Positions 60,801-64,000 of a stretch of DNA of 64,000 nucleotides are shown here, in pieces. Within the stretch, counting starts at the first letter, position 1. Each line of letters opens with the position of its first letter. Made by a program: the position numbers and the translations under genes. The notes beneath the pieces are model-generated. The model saw only the letters and a list, made by a program, of their open reading frames with translations. It made no database searches and was not told the origin of the DNA. Origin of the DNA: Trichoplax adhaerens (taxonomy: Eukaryota > Placozoa > Uniplacotomia > Trichoplacea > Trichoplacidae); NCBI RefSeq assembly GCF_000150275.1, contig NW_002060959.1, forward strand, positions 1,237,283-1,301,282. Reading direction: 5' to 3'.

Positions 60801-63800
60801 GATGATTGTGGTAGGTTCAATAATTTATTTAAATTAAGCCATAGATGGGTGTTACGATTCATCATTACCGTGAATAAAAAATATTCATTCATACTTTTAT
60901 CTAAAGTAGAGTTGTGATATGTTAAATCGTTAATGGATTTCTAATAGCGACTCTGACAATTTAAATCATTTAAGAAGAGCAGAATATGTAATGGAGATTT
61001 TCGCTCTTGTTGCTGTAAGTTGTTAAGTAACAATTCTAGTTGATTTGTTAATTGGAGTAAAAGTGGTAAGCACTCAATAGTAATTAACACATATTTATTC
61101 TATACTAATTATCATAAATATATTTTATACAAAATCAAGTATATTGTAAATAGAATTTTGTACTAATTTATACCGACGGAAATTGGCACAGGTATATAAG
61201 AACGTGCCTTTAATCACAGAATGAGTTCCCATATTACATTACCTAGTAGTATATTCTATACTTCGAATAAAGATAATTTATGAAGTTGTCTGGATATACT
61301 CACTGGTGAATAAGGTCTTATACTGAGCTAGTCAAGTTAATGGCGCTTATTAGCAACGGTATATTACGGTAGAGCGGTTACACTAAAAATAAAATTTGTT
61401 ACTTGTGCCACAAACGACGTTGTGATAGTGGGTGATAACTATAAAATTGTAATATCGTAGTTGCAAATTGATACAGGGAGCCATGCTTGGTGCTATAATT
61501 TTAGTAGATTACTGTAATTTTGACTATTCCACAGCTTATCAGGCCTAAATATTGATTGATCAATTTACAGTTAGAGCAGTTTTAAATACGCAACAAATTC
61601 AATATATTATCGTTCATTCGGTTTAGATGCCCTACTAATATGGAACTGAAAATATATTATTATTTAGATTTCGTTAGCGAAATCAGCTCTTTTGCAAGTT
61701 AAACGATGCTATATTACCTGTTTGGAATTTAAGGTAATTAAAAAGCTTAAATTTTTAAAGTGGTTTTGATGCAACTTTAATTCAATTACGCTTATTGTAA
61801 AATGAAGAGATTTAAAAAAATCGTCACAGCATGTTAGACAGCAATTAGAATTGAATTAATTTAAATGCACGAGTTTAACTATATATTTATGTGCTTTCCG
61901 TAGATGGAGAAATATGATTAAATAGTAAGATGTAGTATGAGTACTTTTTAAATCATGAGAATATAGCTTCTATGCTATCGTATATATTAATAATTCCAAA
62001 ACAACACGATAAAGTCTTAGATTTACGTAAGATAAGATAGTATAATAGGAAATATAATATGCATGTGACTAATGAAACGTCGAATGTAAATTGCTTTTGT
62101 TTGTCTTAATTGAGTTATAACTAGATTAAATAGCTTCAGGTAAAGTAGTACAACGAAATGAAACTTACATTTCCATAAATTATCGTTAATTAGCCAATCA
62201 GTAGATATATCATATCTAGGTTACAATAGTAATTTTTAAACAACGTCTTAAATCATTAAACTGAAGTTAAGAATCACAAAGATATATATAAACGCCTATC
62301 TTATCCACAACAAAACAAAGATAGTATAACTTTAGCAATAAGTTGTGACCATTTGATCTAACGTAGATTTATCTAACTTACTAATTACTGATAACTAGCA
62401 GTGGCTAATCCTAATTCCGACGTCATTCTAATCAAGTTTCATAGAAAAGATTAGATTATGGCCAACCATTAATATCGATGGTCTTCGTAATTTAATTTTG
62501 ACGCTTTCAAATAGATATTAAGTAACAAAGTTCATTTGAAATGGATAAATTGCAGGTAGGTTGAAGATCGCTGCTAAATATTACAATACGATGCAGGTGG
62601 CTAAAGATATAATGTACGTAATTTTAGTCGAATTATACACTGGTTTAACATCCAATAGATTTTGGAAAAGTAGATAACGAATGATAACAAAGAGTATCTA
62701 TCTCGGATGCCTAGAATAGAAATTTGAGATAGTGACAACAAAATAAGAATGGTTTAGTATTGTGAAAATAATGATCTCCTTCTAATCAGAATTAAAATGA
62801 CATATGGTACACCTTGGCTGTAATATTTAAAGGAGAAGACTGGTAATATAACTTAAATCACATCGATTTATAGTTGATAATATATGAACGCTTTTCTTGA
62901 AAAAGTCTCCGTAAGTAAGGCTAATTTTTCTTAGTTAAATATAATAAACGCTTTAATGCTTTAGATTAGGTACATAACAAGCCTGATGATTGAGCTGAAA
63001 ATTTTGCATTATTGTATAGCTATATGTATGAGAGTACAAGTTAGAAAAGAGAGTAGCTCATTTAGCTGTTATGAGAAAGAAATTACATTAAGAGTTCATG
63101 TATTTAGATATTTTCTGTAGACATTAATTGCACTACTTTTGAGAAATCCAACAAATGAAATTATCTTGTGAACAGAAATGTTCAGTTGACTTAAATTACA
63201 CTTCCTTCTGCCAGAATCTCGACTCAGAAGCACAACTCAAATCACTCAATCATTTTTAAAACTTCACGAACGATTTATCTGAAGTGGTGAAAATTTGATT
63301 AACTAAGTTTATAGCAACATGAACAGTTCCAAAAGATATTCTGTATTATATAAGTGAGAAGGCTGCATTAAGGTAATTTACATCGTTTATCGCTTTGATG
63401 CAATTGGATACATCAAATTTGTAGGAGATATATACGTCTTACTATGCGAATAAAAATTACAATCTCGCTTTAGGTAGTCATTTATGTGAACAAATGATGC
63501 TACCAAGCAACTTCATTCTATGGCCTACGGTAAATGTATATACTTTGATGTCCTCACCTTGAATTATTGAAATTGTTTATATCAGTTGATTTACGCACCA
63601 ATTTAGAAACATAACTTGTTTTACTGATATTAATTACGAAGCTGATATGATGAAATTTTTATTCGAATTTAAAGCATTTTATATTAATTTTGATGGTTGC
63701 TTTGAAATTAATGAGCTGTAGATGCAGTTGTAATTAGACTCTAGAATTTTGGCTTAGGTTAGTGTCAAGAAAATAATCCTCGTGACGTTTACTTTATTTC

Positions 63801-64000
63801 TATGTTACGTTCTATATATGTTTATATTTCATAAATGTTTTGCGGTCTCCTTAATTGTAACTTTAGTGGTTAACAGTTGATATTCTTAATTTAGGATTAG
63901 ATAAACTAAAATAGTAATTGCCAACCAGTTAAACTGGATTGTATCTATCATCTCTAAAGTTGTTAAGGTTCAAAGTACAATTCCCAAGTTTAGAAAAAAT
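57803..64000. other. Gene-poor AT-rich right end
   Basis: About 6.2 kb with no recognisable exon, RNA gene or strong repeat. One 84-residue hydrophobic open frame begins at 57923, just after PAAF1, and has an ATG but no family resemblance. The remainder is low-complexity AT-rich sequence with frequent TTAATTAA-type runs. Confidence 0.4.

Overview
The window is nuclear DNA from an animal. It is AT-rich (judged by eye) and its genes are split into many small exons by mostly short introns with GT-AG ends. The proteins can be aligned over nearly their full length with vertebrate orthologues. One intron in SMC3 has minor-spliceosome (U12-type) AT-AC ends. Compact intron-dense genes, vertebrate-like proteins and an AT-rich background fit an early-branching metazoan such as a placozoan (Trichoplax/Hoilungia). 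That species call is inference. I see no bacterial operons, no CRISPR array, and no rRNA or tRNA gene.

I rebuilt five multi-exon genes exon by exon. In each, all exon phases close and the product is close to the usual family length. They are GLRX3/PICOT (+, 328-2940, 12 exons, 328 aa), ARHGAP19 (-, 5204-8358, 7 exons, 366 aa), SMC3 (-, 13026-20521, 34 exons, 1196 aa), CSPP1-like (+, 23255-28716, 8 exons, 1049 aa) and PAAF1 (+, 54645-57763, 11 exons, 386 aa). A sixth gene is a single-exon C2H2 zinc-finger protein (+, 43889-45010, 373 aa) with an eh1-type Groucho-binding motif. A possible membrane-protein gene on the minus strand (about 30.6-33.3 kb) is only weakly supported.

Layout: GLRX3 and ARHGAP19 converge at the left end. 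SMC3 and CSPP1 are head to head across a 2.7 kb spacer that holds a dense, strand-symmetric GTAC(A/T) pentanucleotide array, a cluster of ACGTTC half-sites and an E2F-like site. From 28.7 to 43.9 kb, 45.0 to 54.6 kb and 57.8 to 64 kb no recognisable gene was found. These stretches hold diverged tandem repeats, one MITE-like element with long terminal inverted repeats around a G14 tract, and a long hairpin.

The gene set is housekeeping and cell division: Fe-S/iron trafficking (GLRX3), Rho control in cytokinesis (ARHGAP19), cohesin (SMC3), centrosome/cilium (CSPP1) and proteasome assembly (PAAF1). Three neighbours, GLRX3, ARHGAP19 and SMC3, are all on human chromosome 10q, which suggests retained ancestral linkage. 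The most unusual items are the AT-AC intron in SMC3, two pre-miRNA-like hairpins, the GTACW array, and an in-frame upstream start that would give GLRX3 a basic, presequence-like N-terminus.
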